A stretch of DNA of 64,000 nt from Diphasiastrum complanatum (GCA_029204225.1 CM055095.1:36295078-36359077), one strand, 5' to 3'; positions 11,850 to 22,334 are shown, counted from the stretch's first letter. The notes: a model not told the origin generated them from the letters alone. Numbers and translations are program-made.

Positions 11850-12582
11850 AGTCCTACCTAACAGCTCGAGATCACCTCTTGTGATGAGTTATGATGAGGC
11901 TGCTATTTCTACTCGGGACTAGCTTAGAGATAAGAGACACTGAGTAAAGAATCATATGACAATTAGAGCCACTTGACACATTTTGAGGTCTTTGACCTTA
12001 TTCTTTTTTATGAAATCTTGAAATGTTTCCTTCTCCATTAGATGGTGTTCTATGGTTCTCGACATAGGCTTGTAGTTTTCTAAGTATTAGCAATGTAGCC
12101 AGTTATCATTCACTTTAGTTCCATAGGCTTCATTAAGGTGTTCTGAATCAACAACTTGGAAGGGTCCTTCACGTTGGAATTCTTATCCCTTGTGAGCTTT
12201 GGTGTTGTAGGGTAGCTCTGGTTCTCCTTCTTTTAGGACCTTGATCTATAGGTTTGGAGTGGGGGGTCCTATTGGGGGGGCACACTATTTTCGCTCCAAA
12301 TCTTTTGCCTCCCTCTACTTTTAATTCCTACTTTGGGGTTCATCGATAGGGTATATATAGGGTAGTATTGTAGTCTTTTATTCAGTTGATAATGATTGCT
12401 CTTCTTCAGCCTCACTAAATAGTCTCTCTTTCATGCTTTCTAGCCTAAGTCTTGCTTTCTAGCATAGCTAGTGAATCTTAGCTTGTAACTTGATATTAGA
12501 GCACTTTCTTGGCTAGTTGGTGTCCACTTTGGAGGAGAAATTTTTGCAGGAGAAGGTTGCTTGTGGCTGGCGCCTTATCTTC
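11850..12582. other. Non-coding stretch before the TRIM
   Basis: No gene was recognised. G-rich patches (near 12250-12280) and a short TATATATAG box near 12350 are visible. Words like TGGCTGGCGCC recur here and at about 13100-13200, so the TRIM sits in older, low-grade repeated sequence. Confidence 0.3.
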
Positions 12583-12611
12583 TATTAGAAATCCATAAAT
12601 CATAATATGGA

Positions 12612-12684
12612 TGGACATACTAGGATTCGAACCCAGGACCTCCCTCATACCGGATGGGATACTCTGCCACTAAGCTATCCGCCC
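12612..12684 (-). other. tRNA-like sequence inside TRIM LTR (downstream copy)
   Basis: Minus strand, 73 nt, starting GGGCGGATAGCTTAGTGG. A-box-like (TAGCTTAGTGG) and B-box (GGTTCGAATCC) motifs of RNA polymerase III are present. The acceptor and T arms pair. The anticodon arm is imperfect. It is part of the LTR, not a separate gene. Confidence 0.8.
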
Positions 12685-12871
12685 TGTTTGATAGTTCTCT
12701 CTACAGTGTGGATTGATATTCCAACACCCCCCCTCAAGCCACACTTGGTTGGGGTCCTAGCTGTCACCTACCCCACAACTTGGGCCACCTAACCATGGCT
12801 TTGACACCATGAACTGTTAGGTCTAACTTGGCTCTGATACCATATTAGAAATCCATAAATCATAATATAGA

Positions 12872-12944
12872 TGGACAGACTAGGATTCGAACCCAGGACC
12901 TCCCTCATACCGGATGGGATGCTCTACCACTGAGCTATCCGCCC
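12872..12944 (-). other. tRNA-like sequence inside TRIM LTR (upstream copy)
   Basis: Minus strand, 73 nt. GGGCGGA pairs with TCTGTCC (with G-T pairs), and a D arm GCTC/GAGC encloses AGTGGTA. The T arm CTGGG/CCTAG encloses TTCGAAT, and the discriminator is A. The A box TAGCTCAGTGG and the B box GGTTCGAATCC are intact. The anticodon stem has a C-A mismatch and the base before the anticodon is C rather than U, so translation use is unlikely. Confidence 0.82.
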
Positions 12945-12991
12945 TGTTTGATAGTTCTCTCTAGAGTGTGGATTGATATTCTAACATCTTC

Positions 12992-14185
12992 TACACTTGG
13001 ATCTTGGCTAGCGGCCACTTTCTCTGACATTTTTCTCTCTTTTTCTGCTTGGTGCCTTCCTACATTTGCATGGTTGAGGCTGGCACCCACCTCTTTTTTC
13101 TCATTTTATGACTGGCGCCCTGTTCTCCTACTATGATTGGCTGTTTTCGATAGGTTTTTGGCAGTTGGATACGTCTTGACATACCTCTTTTTGGCTGGTG
13201 GCCACTTTCTTCTGCATTTCAGCCTATGATGTTTGGGGAGCTGAAGAATTCTTGACATTGTGGAAAACCCCAAACACTGAAGAAAAAAGATGCCTATTTT
13301 GGGCTATCCTGTAGGGCTCATTTATAATTGAAAGGCCTGGAACATGATGACCAGAAAAAAGAGAAATGACTTGAAAACCCATTTTTTTTAAATTTTTTAA
13401 ATTTTTTTAAAAAATATTCAAATTTAAAATGCTTCAAATAAATATATCGTAATGTTAAGAAAATGTTGTATTTTGCAAGAAAATAATTCAAGCTACAAAA
13501 ATTTGGTCAATAGATTTTCATAAATAGCTTAAAATTAGCTTATATTAAATAGTAATACTATTTAAAATAAAATCATTAGATACACAACCACTAAAATACC
13601 TAAAAAATATTTTTTGCTTACTTAAAACAAAAGTTATAGTTTTTTTTTTTTGAATTTTAAAAGTTTTTCAAATTACAATTCTTGTATTGAGAAAAATATT
13701 TTTTTAATTATGTTAAAAATTTGAATCAATATTTTTAAAATTTTAAATTTTTGAAAATCTTTACTTACACTCACGTAAGTTTATTGAATATTTAAACATT
13801 AAATAAACGCAAATAGAACTACTTTACAATAATCGAGATTAAATGATTTGTGAAAATATTTAAATCACATTGAAAAAAAATCTAAAAAATCTTTTCATTT
13901 TTTATAATTTGTAACAATATTTTTTTTACAAAAATATTATAAGAACACATCTAAAACTAAAATATTGTAAACTTGACAAATCGTTACAATTTTAATTTTT
14001 GATAATAATTATCAATGTTAAAATTTTTCAAATATTTCAAATTCTAAAATTTAAATCGCTAAAAAATAAATTTAAGAATATTAAATCAATAAAAAAAAAA
14101 TTCAAAACACAATACATCAAAAAAATATAAACGCAATTATTCTTTAAAACAAAAAAGAATTTTTTATTCCCAAAAATCATCGAGG
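12992..14185. other. Non-coding, very AT-rich stretch
   Basis: 12992-13380 holds short degenerate repeats around 'ggccactttct' and 'ggctggcgcc'. From 13380 to 14170 the DNA is extremely A/T-rich with long A and T runs and no coding signal. It lies just 3' of the methyltransferase gene and may be the outer part of the same element. Confidence 0.4.
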
Positions 14186-15373
14186 TCATTTACATTTTTT
14201 TTTTTGCTTTTTCTTGAGTAGCCACTGTACTTTCAAGTGGCACCTCTTCTACAATTTTCTCGACTACAGTTACTACATTGTAATCTTGAACCAAGACATC
14301 AACAAATTCTCGTGTGTCGCCTACTTTTCCGCTAGCAGGAGGCTGAGGTTTCTTGGACAAGGGAATTATTGTATCCTCGCTGTCTAAACTCTTTTTTACC
14401 TCAGATAATTCATCTGGCAAAGTTGAAAGAGATTTCATTCTCATTTTTACAAAATCAACTAAATTAGTATCTAAATCTACTGCAGCAACATGTCTGCCTT
14501 TCTGAACAACACATGCGCTCGTAGTGCCGCTACCGCTAAATAAATCTAAAATCCAATCAGTTGGGTGAAAAAAAATATCAAGTAAATGATTAATTAATTG
14601 TTGTGGCTTTTGGTAGGAACAAGCCACGGAACCCATCATTGAATTTTTTAATTTCTTAGTCACAGCTGGATACTGGAACAAGTTTTCAAAACTTGTCAGT
14701 CCGAAAGTGTTGTAATGAAGCATCGAACGTTTGACATCCAAAGAATAATAACCGATGGTTATGTATTCTATTTCATTGCAAAGTCGAGCTCCTCCCGAGT
14801 TCCTGACATTGGGCTTGTACCTGACATGGAACATTACAAGTAAAATAAGTTTAAAATTTTAACTTTAAAATAAAAATATGAATCAAAATACAAATTAATA
14901 ATTCAGGAACTTAAAGACTTACCACACAACATTCTCTATTCCTGCATTACAGAAAGTTAGTAGAGCTTTATGTACTGATGCTGACTGTCAAGAAGAATGA
15001 AAAATAACAACTCTCCAAATTGGAGAAGTTGTGACTTCAAGAAAGCCCTGCATAAAACTATGGATTTCAGTGAATTTGAAAGGAGAATCATCATTTAATG
15101 ACTTCATATGGTATATCAACGATGTAGAGTATATAAGACCTTTTTTTAAAAAAATTTGAAATTTCTCTACAATCACCCTCCTCAACAGAGTAAAAGCATG
15201 TTGATCATCGACACTTTTGGGAAATTAGGTCTCTAATGGATCCTCCACAATTTTCTCACCCCGTGCAAATCTTTCCCTATCATTTTTTACTTTATTTTGC
15301 CTTCAGAATATGTCTCTTGAATTGCTCTGGAGGGACTTTGTTTTTTTTGTCTTCGGGAGACGGAAAAGGAAAA

Positions 15374-15527
15374 GGCTATGCTTGGCATGGGAGACAAAAA
15401 ATATAAAATAGAATAGGAGACTTAACTTATAAAAAAAAATAGTTAAATAAAGAAAAAGCTATGCTTAGCATAGGAGACATAGAATATAGAAAAGAAACAA
15501 TTACTAAGCACCTATGCTAAGCATGGG
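15374..15527. repeat. Three short palindromes inside the methyltransferase gene
   Basis: GGCTATGCTTGGCATGG (15374-15390), CTATGCTTAGCATAG (15459-15473) and CCTATGCTAAGCATGGG (15511-15527) match the unit of the large palindrome at 17871-18281. The first two are followed by similar AT-rich sequence beginning GGAGACA, suggesting a local duplication of about 84 bp. Confidence 0.8.
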
Positions 15528-16238
15528 TGAAATAAATACCATGTCTCTAAACAAAATTAAAAATGGACTCAAGGATTAATTTCGACTGCTCAGAGGATAA
15601 AGCCTCTGGGACTCATCAAAATCTTGACAATTTAACCTTGTCACAAGGGCTTCTTGAACTTTCATAAATAATTTGTGTCTGCATTTAAAAAATATAATTG
15701 TTAAAAATCCATCCAAATTATGAAAATCACTTTATTAGAAAATGCAACATAAAAATAAATATTTAGATTATGACTATTACCTCTGAAATTTTTTTCTCAT
15801 TTCTGCCAAAGAAAGTTGACCATCGGCAACTCTCAAAAGAACACTTTTTATTAGCTCCGAAGAGCTAATCCCTTGCATATTCTTCCACTCTGATATTCCC
15901 AGTAGGAATTGGCTTCAGAGTTTGAGTGCTCACAACTCTTTTTTTGGACTTTGAAGCACCTTGAGCAGGTTGGCCTTTTATTTGAAAAGTTTTCAATTTA
16001 TCAAAAAATTTATCAACAAGGGCCCACACCTAAAGTCAAAGAAAAACAAATCATTTGATAAGAAATTTAGGTAGTATTAAGGTTGAGTTCAAAATTTTAG
16101 TCTGATAAAAATAATTTAAAAGGATTACAACAGTTGTTATTAAATATAAAATTATTTAAACTTTTAGATATAAGCCTTTACTCATTATATTTTAAACCTG
16201 ATTGTTGTTTCTGTCCAAAACATAAACAATGATTAAAA

Positions 16239-17283
16239 ATGGTTCTAGCTGCTATTGCTGAGGGAAAAGATTCAGCTATTCATTACGGAGTTCAAAAGGT
16301 GTATCTATTGGACCTCGCAAGCCCGCTTCTACCACTGCTCAGGTCACAAAGTCGGCCTCTGAAAATGTTGAGGATGAACCTGTAGCTGTCCCTCATCCCA
16401 AAAAAAAAAGATCTCATAATAATTTTGAGTCTTCTCCCATTAGACCTAAGTCACGCCCAAAGACTAGGGCTATACATCGCCATAAGTCCATCCCTTCTGC
16501 TGAAAGCAAAAAAGCCGTCACCGAACCATCTATGTCGCTACCTGGTGCATCCATCCGCACTTTACAAGATACGTGTGAGCTTGTCAAATTAAGAGATGAT
16601 ATCCATAAATAAAAATAAATAAAAGAAACAACTTTGATTTTAGACATAAATCAGTGTGATAGGCCACTTGTAGACCCAATAACAGGAGACAGGCCAATGG
16701 AAGTTAGAGAACCGAATGAAACACATGTACATAATTTAAAAATAAAATTTAAAGATCATACATAGGCCATAATTACTCCCTTTATTGTTTTGGTTGATCC
16801 CAACGAATGCAACGATGTTGCAAATTTTGATTTTTCTTTATTAGATTCATATCATTTTTTTGTTCTTGGGGGCATACACAGTTTACAAGCCCGAAAACAA
16901 TTATCTCAAGAGTATCCCCATATTCCAAGCTTTCGAACTGTGAGTGCCATTGCATTTGCTGGTGTGACAGTGGAAGAAACAAAATTATTGGCTTGGGACC
17001 ACAATATTGATCAGGACTACCGGATGAAGATGACCGTGATACAAAGAATTTATTTTTTTCACAAAGAATACATGAGAGTCTCCAAAGCAGGAGATGTGAA
17101 TCAACTTGAGCTGAAAGCACTCTGTGCTCAAGAGACAGGCCTGTCTTTTGATTCGAAAAATCCTACGCAGAGCCTTACAAAATACGATAGTATTTTTCAG
17201 TTTGTTTTTTGCAGTGGCCAAGTAATTTGTTTTGCTATGCTCGTCATGGAATGCTCTGGTCATATAAGCATGAAACAAATGTA
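16239..17283 (+). pseudogene. Gene with ParB-like segment, nested opposite the methyltransferase
   Basis: One + frame runs from about 16290 to 17283. The likely start is ATG 16239, with a frame shift at the AAAAGG run near 16295. The N-terminal part is basic with an NLS-like PKKKR. The middle has TTLILDINQCDRPLVDP. The C-terminal part, from 16770, has PFIVLVDPNE, GGIHSLQARKQL and VTVEETKLLAWDHN. Their spacing resembles ParB-N domains (parameter-residue Gly-Gly motif, then an Asn-rich helix), which accompany DNA methylases in bacteria and phages. Stops at 16610, 16616 (TAA) and 16763 (TAG) would be CAA or CAG before C-to-T change. It lies within the first intron of the minus-strand gene. The ParB link is inference. 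Confidence 0.55.
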
Positions 17284-17870
17284 GACAAACATGATTAAAA
17301 ATATATTTTATAATTACACACCAAAGTAACTAGAGCTTTATCAAAATAGGCTTTGATGGCCTCGTCTTGGCAAAGTCGGATCTTTATCATAGTCTCATTC
17401 AGAATGAAAATAGAACGAGACTTATCCGTCTCCTTTACAAGTACATTCACAAAATCTTCTTCCTGATCCTCATCTGGATGATCAACAAGCAATCTTCCTT
17501 GAACTTTGAATTGTGAGTCTCCCCTGCCAGGCTTCTCAACTAAATGAATAAAAAGCTCCGAAAGCTTTGTGTTGTTGATCCCTTTGGTGAAGTAGTACAT
17601 GAATTTTTTTTTATCTTTCAACGGAATATCTTGAGATTTCTCAAAATTTTAAAAGAAATCCTCGACATTTTGAAAATTATCAAAGACAATTGAAAATCTG
17701 CAAAAAAAAAAAAACTTTTTAGAAAAATTTAAAACACTATCTTAATGAAAATACAAGTCATTTTTGTGAAAAATCTTTAAAAAACAAAACTACAAAACTT
17801 ACTAAAACATCTCAAAAGGATCACTTTTCTCAGACAAAGCCTTGTAAAACAAGAAAAATACGAGTAGCGA

Positions 17871-18281
17871 CCTATATTGAGCATAGGTTGTGTTCGAGTC
17901 CTTAGTAACAACTTATGCTTAGCATAGGATGCCGACGATATTCTTCAATTCTAACCATCTTTTGACCTATGTTGAGCATAGGGTGCATCTCTGGTCCTGT
18001 TCCAACCTATGCTTAGCATAGGTTAGCAAGCAAATTGCGAAGACATCCTATGCTCAGTATAGGTTGGACTAGAGCGCGCGAGTAATGATCTATGCTGAGC
18101 ATAGGATGTCTTCGCAATTTGCGTGCTAACCTATGCTGAGCATAGGTTGGAAGAGGACCAGAGATGCAACCTATGCTCAGCATAGGTCGAACCGTGGTAA
18201 GAATAAAGAAACAACGCCAGAATCCTATGCTGAGCATAGGATGTTACTAAGGACCCGAGCACAACCTATGCTCAGCATAGG
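17871..18281. repeat. 411-bp palindrome built from ten 17-bp palindromes
   Basis: The units are CCTATGCTNAGCATAGG or near matches. Their centres are at 17879, 17920, 17974, 18014, 18055 and at 18097, 18138, 18178, 18232, 18273. Each left centre mirrors a right centre about position 18076. The spacers are also reverse complements: 'gtccttagtaaca' near 17898 against 'tgttactaaggac' near 18242, and 'ggtgcatctctggtcc' against 'ggaccagagatgca'. The core is GCGCGC at 18074-18079. A single strand could form one long hairpin or ten small ones. Confidence 0.93.
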
Positions 18282-18306
18282 TTAGAGGAGAGGACTGGTG
18301 CAGACA

Positions 18307-18943
18307 CCTATGCTGAACATAGGTTATCCATGTTGTAAGAAGATGAATACAAATTGAAATATGAATATTTTCTAATGCAAGAATTTAATACTCATGCTAA
18401 GCATAGAGCAAAGTTAAAAATGACAATAATCTTACCGTCAAGAAATCTGTAAGCGAGAACGTATGCAAAATCTTGTAGAAGGCTGTGACTTGGTCGTAGA
18501 GATTGCTCTGGCAGCATGTGGGCTTCTGAATTCGCAAATGAGGTGAGTTATGCTTGGACTATGGTCCCTGAATACTTTTTTTTTTGAGACCCCCGCCTCA
18601 CGCCAGTCCTCCAACTTACTTCGGGACCGAGTTGCCGCGACTCACTTCACCCCACGCCGACCTCGAGTCTGAGCTGGGACCGTCCAGACCTAACCCTAAC
18701 CCTAAACCTAACCTTAACTCTAAGGATGTTGCCAAACAGTATTTAAGGCATGGTAGCCGTCGAAAATTTTAATTAACCAGTTACTTTCTAGACTTGTTGC
18801 TCATTTGCATTTAGTTGGCTATATATGTCTATTGAGATTCGCATAGGTTTTTATTTGTTCTATAACCAGCATAGGTTGCAGTTAAGTTTGAGGAGCACAT
18901 TTAGTGTGGTGTTAACTATTTGAATGGGTCTATGCTTAGCATA
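18307..18943. repeat. Outlying copies of the 17-bp palindrome
   Basis: CCTATGCTGAACATAGG (18307-18323) is a good copy. Weaker ones are at 18391-18407, 18860-18875 and 18928-18943. They extend the motif to the edge of the Ser-rich frame at 18976 but are not mirrored about 18076. Confidence 0.75.
18689..18722. repeat. Short telomere-like CCCTAA tract
   Basis: About four degenerate units, including CCTAACCCTAACCCTAAACC. This is far too short to be a telomere. Similar words occur near 33992-34012. Confidence 0.5.
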
Positions 18944-18975
18944 AGTACATAGTTAAAAAAAAATTTGAGGTTACG

Positions 18976-19374
18976 ATGTCAAGTAGTTCTGCCTCTTCTA
19001 TTCCAGGAGTTGTAACTCAATATGTTGCAACAAGTGCAACATCTTCATCTGACATTCCCAATGAAAGCTTTTTTTATAAAGCCACTCCTGAATCTGAACA
19101 TGTTTTCATAAATGATGTGGCATCCTCATCATTTACCCGTTCATCTTCTGAAATTCCTCAAGCAAGTACTTTTCAAGAAATGACGTCTGTAACTCAACTT
19201 GTATCAAATCTTTCGACCTCGTCTTCCTCTTCAGATACAGGCTTGGCACAACTGGAACATTGTTCTTTTGAACAAGTTGAATCATTGAGTGATGAGTCAA
19301 ATCTCTTCTTGATTCTCCTTGCTGCAACATTCATAATAGGTGCCCTTGGAACCCAAAGAGGCCAAGAGCACTGA
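18976..19374 (+). CDS. Hypothetical Ser/Thr-rich protein, 132 residues
   Basis: The frame starts at ATG 18976 shortly after a palindrome copy at 18928-18943. It is rich in Ser and Thr (MSSSSASSIPG, STSSSSSD) and ends with a hydrophobic stretch LFLILLAATFIIGALG that could be a membrane helix. No family is recognised. It may be a further exon or gene of the methyltransferase/ParB-like unit. Serine codons are mixed, so it is not a simple microsatellite translation. Confidence 0.35.
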   Translation: MSSSSASSIPGVVTQYVATSATSSSDIPNESFFYKATPESEHVFINDVASSSFTRSSSEIPQASTFQEMTSVTQLVSNLSTSSSSSDTGLAQLEHCSFEQVESLSDESNLFLILLAATFIIGALGTQRGQEH

Positions 19375-21150
19375 AGGGTACATCACCCACAAGAAGCCAT
19401 GACGCAGTAGAAGTTGATTAACTTAGTTTCCCTTGCATTTTCTAGTATTGGTTGATAGTTTCCATCCTCCGGAAGAGGGCAACATGGAGGTAGCTTGACA
19501 AATTACCGAGACATAGTTTTACGTTTAGATCACGCATTTCCCGTTGGATCGAATCTCTACCTTGCTATACTACAACGGAGTAGATCCTTCTTTTTTCTTG
19601 CCACCACTAACGTGGCAAAAATAAGGGCAACATTGTAATAAGGGTCCTTCCACTTGGATCCATTGCGGAGGTGAATTTGAAATGGTAATTATTCCCAAAA
19701 ATCAAACTCATTAAACCAAGGACTTTATATTCATTATGAATTGATTGTTCTTAAACCCCAGTTTTAATCAAGTTAGCTTTTGCCAATTCTAACACTCCTC
19801 CTCATCCCTTTAGTTTCTAAAACTAATCCATAAAATCAATACACAAGCAAAATACGTGTTAGGTCTACATTTTGGAGACATCACTAAGATCCTTAGGTAA
19901 CCTCCCTGGAAGCCGGTCTTCCTACGCGCAAATCCAACTCAAGGCCTATTTAGCTCCTTCGTAGCTCGTCAATGGTGGCAAAAACCTGCTCCTACACCAT
20001 AGTGTCCTATGGCAAGGTGACATGCCATGCTAAACCTGCAAACTACGATGAATCTCAACTAGCAAAAGAAAATGCTACACACGTCTAGTGATCAAGACAT
20101 CATGCCTGCATAATAGGAAAGCAAGCATCAAGCATAAAGCAAAACACTCACATCACAACCCTCTCTCTTTATCTCTCTCTCACAAACATTCACAAAACAC
20201 AAAAGGAGGGAACTCAACTTTTTGATTGAACAAACGAAGTTGGAGATCATGAAATACAAGGGATTGAACCCTTTTATAGTTGGTTCCAAATGAGTTGAGG
20301 TGGCAATTTTCTATTGGCACATTTCTAAACTTAATAGTCTAAGTTAACTTGCTTTCTTTATTTTGGCAAGTAGCTTGACTTTATAATGTTTTTGTATTTC
20401 CCTCTTGAGCCATGCCACATTTTCTATTGTGCTTCGAGGCACTTTTACCAAAATTATTTGTTTTACACTTCAAACAATATTTTGTGCTTTGCGCAGTACA
20501 AGTGCACCATTGGTGTCTGACTTTATAATTACATTACTTACAAAAGGGAAGCTGTACGAGCCCTTTGCATTATGTCTCGTGCGTTGGGTATGCACCGTAC
20601 GTGGCCAACATACAATCTTTTTGCCTGACCACCCTTGAAGGTCGAGACCATTGTCATTAATCCCATTATTATGCCGTTTGGTTGGTTTGACAGCCACTAT
20701 GCCTTTGGATTATTGAAAATGACTTGTCTTAAATGCCTTTGTTACCCTTTGAGACGAATTTTGAGTTGGCTTTTGGGTTTGGTTGAAAATTCCTTTTTAA
20801 AGTGATGAATGTTATGAATGGTTGGACTTGTTACCTTTTCTATGTTGGCTTGTGGTGAATTTCAGAGTTGGGAAGCCCGCTCAAGTTTTAGCATTGTTTG
20901 AGGCATTGACACTATAGTATCCAAGGCCTAAAACTCGAACTTCATAAAGAAAGAAAGGTCGAAGGTGGCTAGTTGAAATTTGACAGAATCTCGAAAGTTT
21001 TGAACTAGTAATATGTGTAATGGAATCTTGTCAATTTGTGTGATAAGTCATTGTTTTGCTATTTTGAAATTTTAAATTATTGGAATCTTAAAAGTTGCCG
21101 CCAAGCCATTACGTGAGGTAATGGCCATTGGCGGAACCTTTCCTCAAAAT
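19375..21150. other. No recognised gene; possible old LTR sequence
   Basis: Low-complexity CT patches (near 20160) and repeat-like text are present, but no LTR ends, primer binding site or convincing coding sequence was seen. The stretch around 19800-20300 has the look of a decayed LTR. Confidence 0.3.
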
Positions 21151-21159
21151 AATCTGCCG

Positions 21160-21990
21160 GCCTTGGGCGGCGACTATCGACACTCTCCAAGTCAACAAAT
21201 AATGTTAAGGAATGCTCCTCCCCATGGTCATTACCTATCTTCCTAGCACGTAATCCAAAGAAGACAAGCAAGAGTATATTCACTCACTCTTTTAAAACAC
21301 AAAATCATTCACTATCACATAGTACACATTAGAAAAATAGTATTTCACATTTCATCATTAACTTCAACTTCTTCCTCTAATATGTCAGTCAGCCTTGGCT
21401 TGCAACCACTGTCGCTCTCCAAATAGACAGATTATTTTTAGGAACAGTCCTCCCCATGGCCATTACCTACTCCCATCTTCCTAGCACCTCATTAATCTAG
21501 GGAATGAAAACAAAAGCAAAAACTTATCATTATTGCATAGTACATAGTAGCAATATAATATCACATTTTATCACTCTAACTTCAATTTTTACTCTAATAT
21601 GATGGCTTTGGCTTGCAACTATTGACGCCCTCCAAGTCGCATATTATTTCAAGGAACGATCATCCACATGGTAGTACCTACTAAGTGTCCCGTCTTCCTA
21701 GCACCTTCTAATCACAAAAGTCACAAGAGTGAGGTCACTAAGTCCTCTAAAGCACAAACTCATTCATACATGGTAGAAGCACATTATCTCGTATTTCATG
21801 GCTCTAACATCAAATTCTTTCTCAAAATAATTAGCCAACCTTGGCTTGCAACTACCTCCGCTCTCCACGTCGACAAATTAATTTAAAGAAAGGTACTCCC
21901 CATGACCATTACCTACTATGTGTTTTATCTTCCTAGCATCTTTCATAGGAGAGAAGTCAAACAAGAATTATTCTTCTAGAGCACAAAAAT
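21160..21990. repeat. Four diverged tandem repeats of about 212-234 bp
   Basis: The phrase CCCATGGNCATTACCTA, or close variants, recurs at about 21221, 21453, 21664 and 21898. Each copy is preceded by a 'ccttggcttgcaact...ctctccaagtc' segment and followed by 'tcttcctagcac'. The copies are clearly diverged. Confidence 0.75.
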
Positions 21991-22214
21991 ATTCATTAAT
22001 AAGTAATGGATACCTTGTGACTATTATGCCTCTTTTTTGAACATATTAAAAAGCAAAATATATATGTACTTTTAAAAAAAAAGTAGGTGTTGCTCTTTCC
22101 ACCCTGCGCGTACGTATGGCTGCCACATGGCACTTCCAGAGTTATCAGTAGAGTCAAGCTGCTTATTACGCTTCATAATGTAGGTGTGAAAAAAGTCACG
22201 GTACCCATTACGCA

Positions 22215-22334
22215 ATGGAATGTGCCGGGCAGGGGACATTCTGCCCTGTTTAGCTTTCCAGATTTTTTTAGGCTCGTCTAAAAAATTATGGAAAGCTAAA
22301 CAGGGCAGAATGTCCCCTGCTCGGCACATTCCAT
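22215..22334. repeat. Hairpin repeat of the GGGCAGAATG group
   Basis: Arms 22215-22270 and 22279-22334 are near-perfect reverse complements around an 8-nt loop. The sequence GGGCAGAATGTCCCCTGC marks the right arm. It looks like a MITE or foldback element. 'gtgactatt...cagattaaaaagc'-type sequence sits beside it at 22017 and again at 22598. Confidence 0.8.

Larger units (their letters stand above)
12583..12986 (-). mobile_element. Intact TRIM-type LTR retrotransposon with tRNA-like LTRs
   Basis: Two 144-bp direct repeats (12583-12726 and 12843-12986) differ at about seven positions and enclose a 116-bp interior. On the minus strand the interior opens with TGGTATCAGAGCC, an initiator-tRNA-Met primer binding site touching the upstream LTR. 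It closes with CTTGAGGGGGGGG, a polypurine tract touching the downstream LTR. The element is flanked by perfect 5-bp duplications, TCTTC at 12578-12582 and 12987-12991. LTRs start TGTT; the expected CA at the other end reads TA in both copies. There is no coding capacity, so mobilisation would depend on another element. Confidence 0.92.
14190..17699 (-). pseudogene. DNA N4/N6-methyltransferase-like gene, multi-exon, decayed
   Basis: Five minus-strand exons can be read with matching phases: 17699-17322, 16029-15781, 15678 to about 15570, about 15345-14933, and 14820-14190. The last exon carries DLFSGSGTTSA, the SAM-binding motif I of the DNA-methylase N4/N6 family, followed by GRHVAAVDLD. The tail is lysine-rich. 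The preceding exon has TTSPIW, which sits where a catalytic SPPY/DPPW motif could be, but this is not convincing. Breaks: TAA near 17648, a one-base shift near 15890, and TGA at 14988-14990 within an otherwise continuous reading (HSS-stop-QSASVHKA). The first exon encodes an acidic unknown domain (EDFVNVLVKETDKSR). The family is normally bacterial or phage; in plants such genes are rare or TE-linked. The methylation target cannot be told. Confidence 0.7.

Noticed and set aside
12612-12944. Two functional tRNA genes on the minus strand
   Set aside because: The tRNA-like sequences lie inside the two LTRs of a TRIM and have a mismatched anticodon stem and an unusual base before the anticodon. 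They are better read as LTR parts.
16782-17278. Minus-strand genes opposite the ParB-like segment
   Set aside because: The plus strand has the better coding pattern and motif order; the minus frames lack any family signature.
14190-17699. Bacterial contamination
   Set aside because: The methyltransferase-like gene has several introns with consistent phases and AT-rich plant-like surroundings.
18013-18237. Minus-strand protein with repeated PMLSIG
   Set aside because: The repeat is the translated 17-bp palindrome, not a protein domain.
17871-18323. CRISPR array
   Set aside because: Repeat size and spacing superficially fit, but repeats alternate about a mirror axis, the spacers are reverse complements of each other, and the context is plant nuclear DNA with introns.
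18689-18722. Interstitial telomere
   Set aside because: Only about four degenerate units; too short to support a telomere-derived origin.
18584-18772. Pro-rich small protein
   Set aside because: It runs through a telomere-like tract (Asn-Pro repeats from CCCTAA) and shows no family signature.
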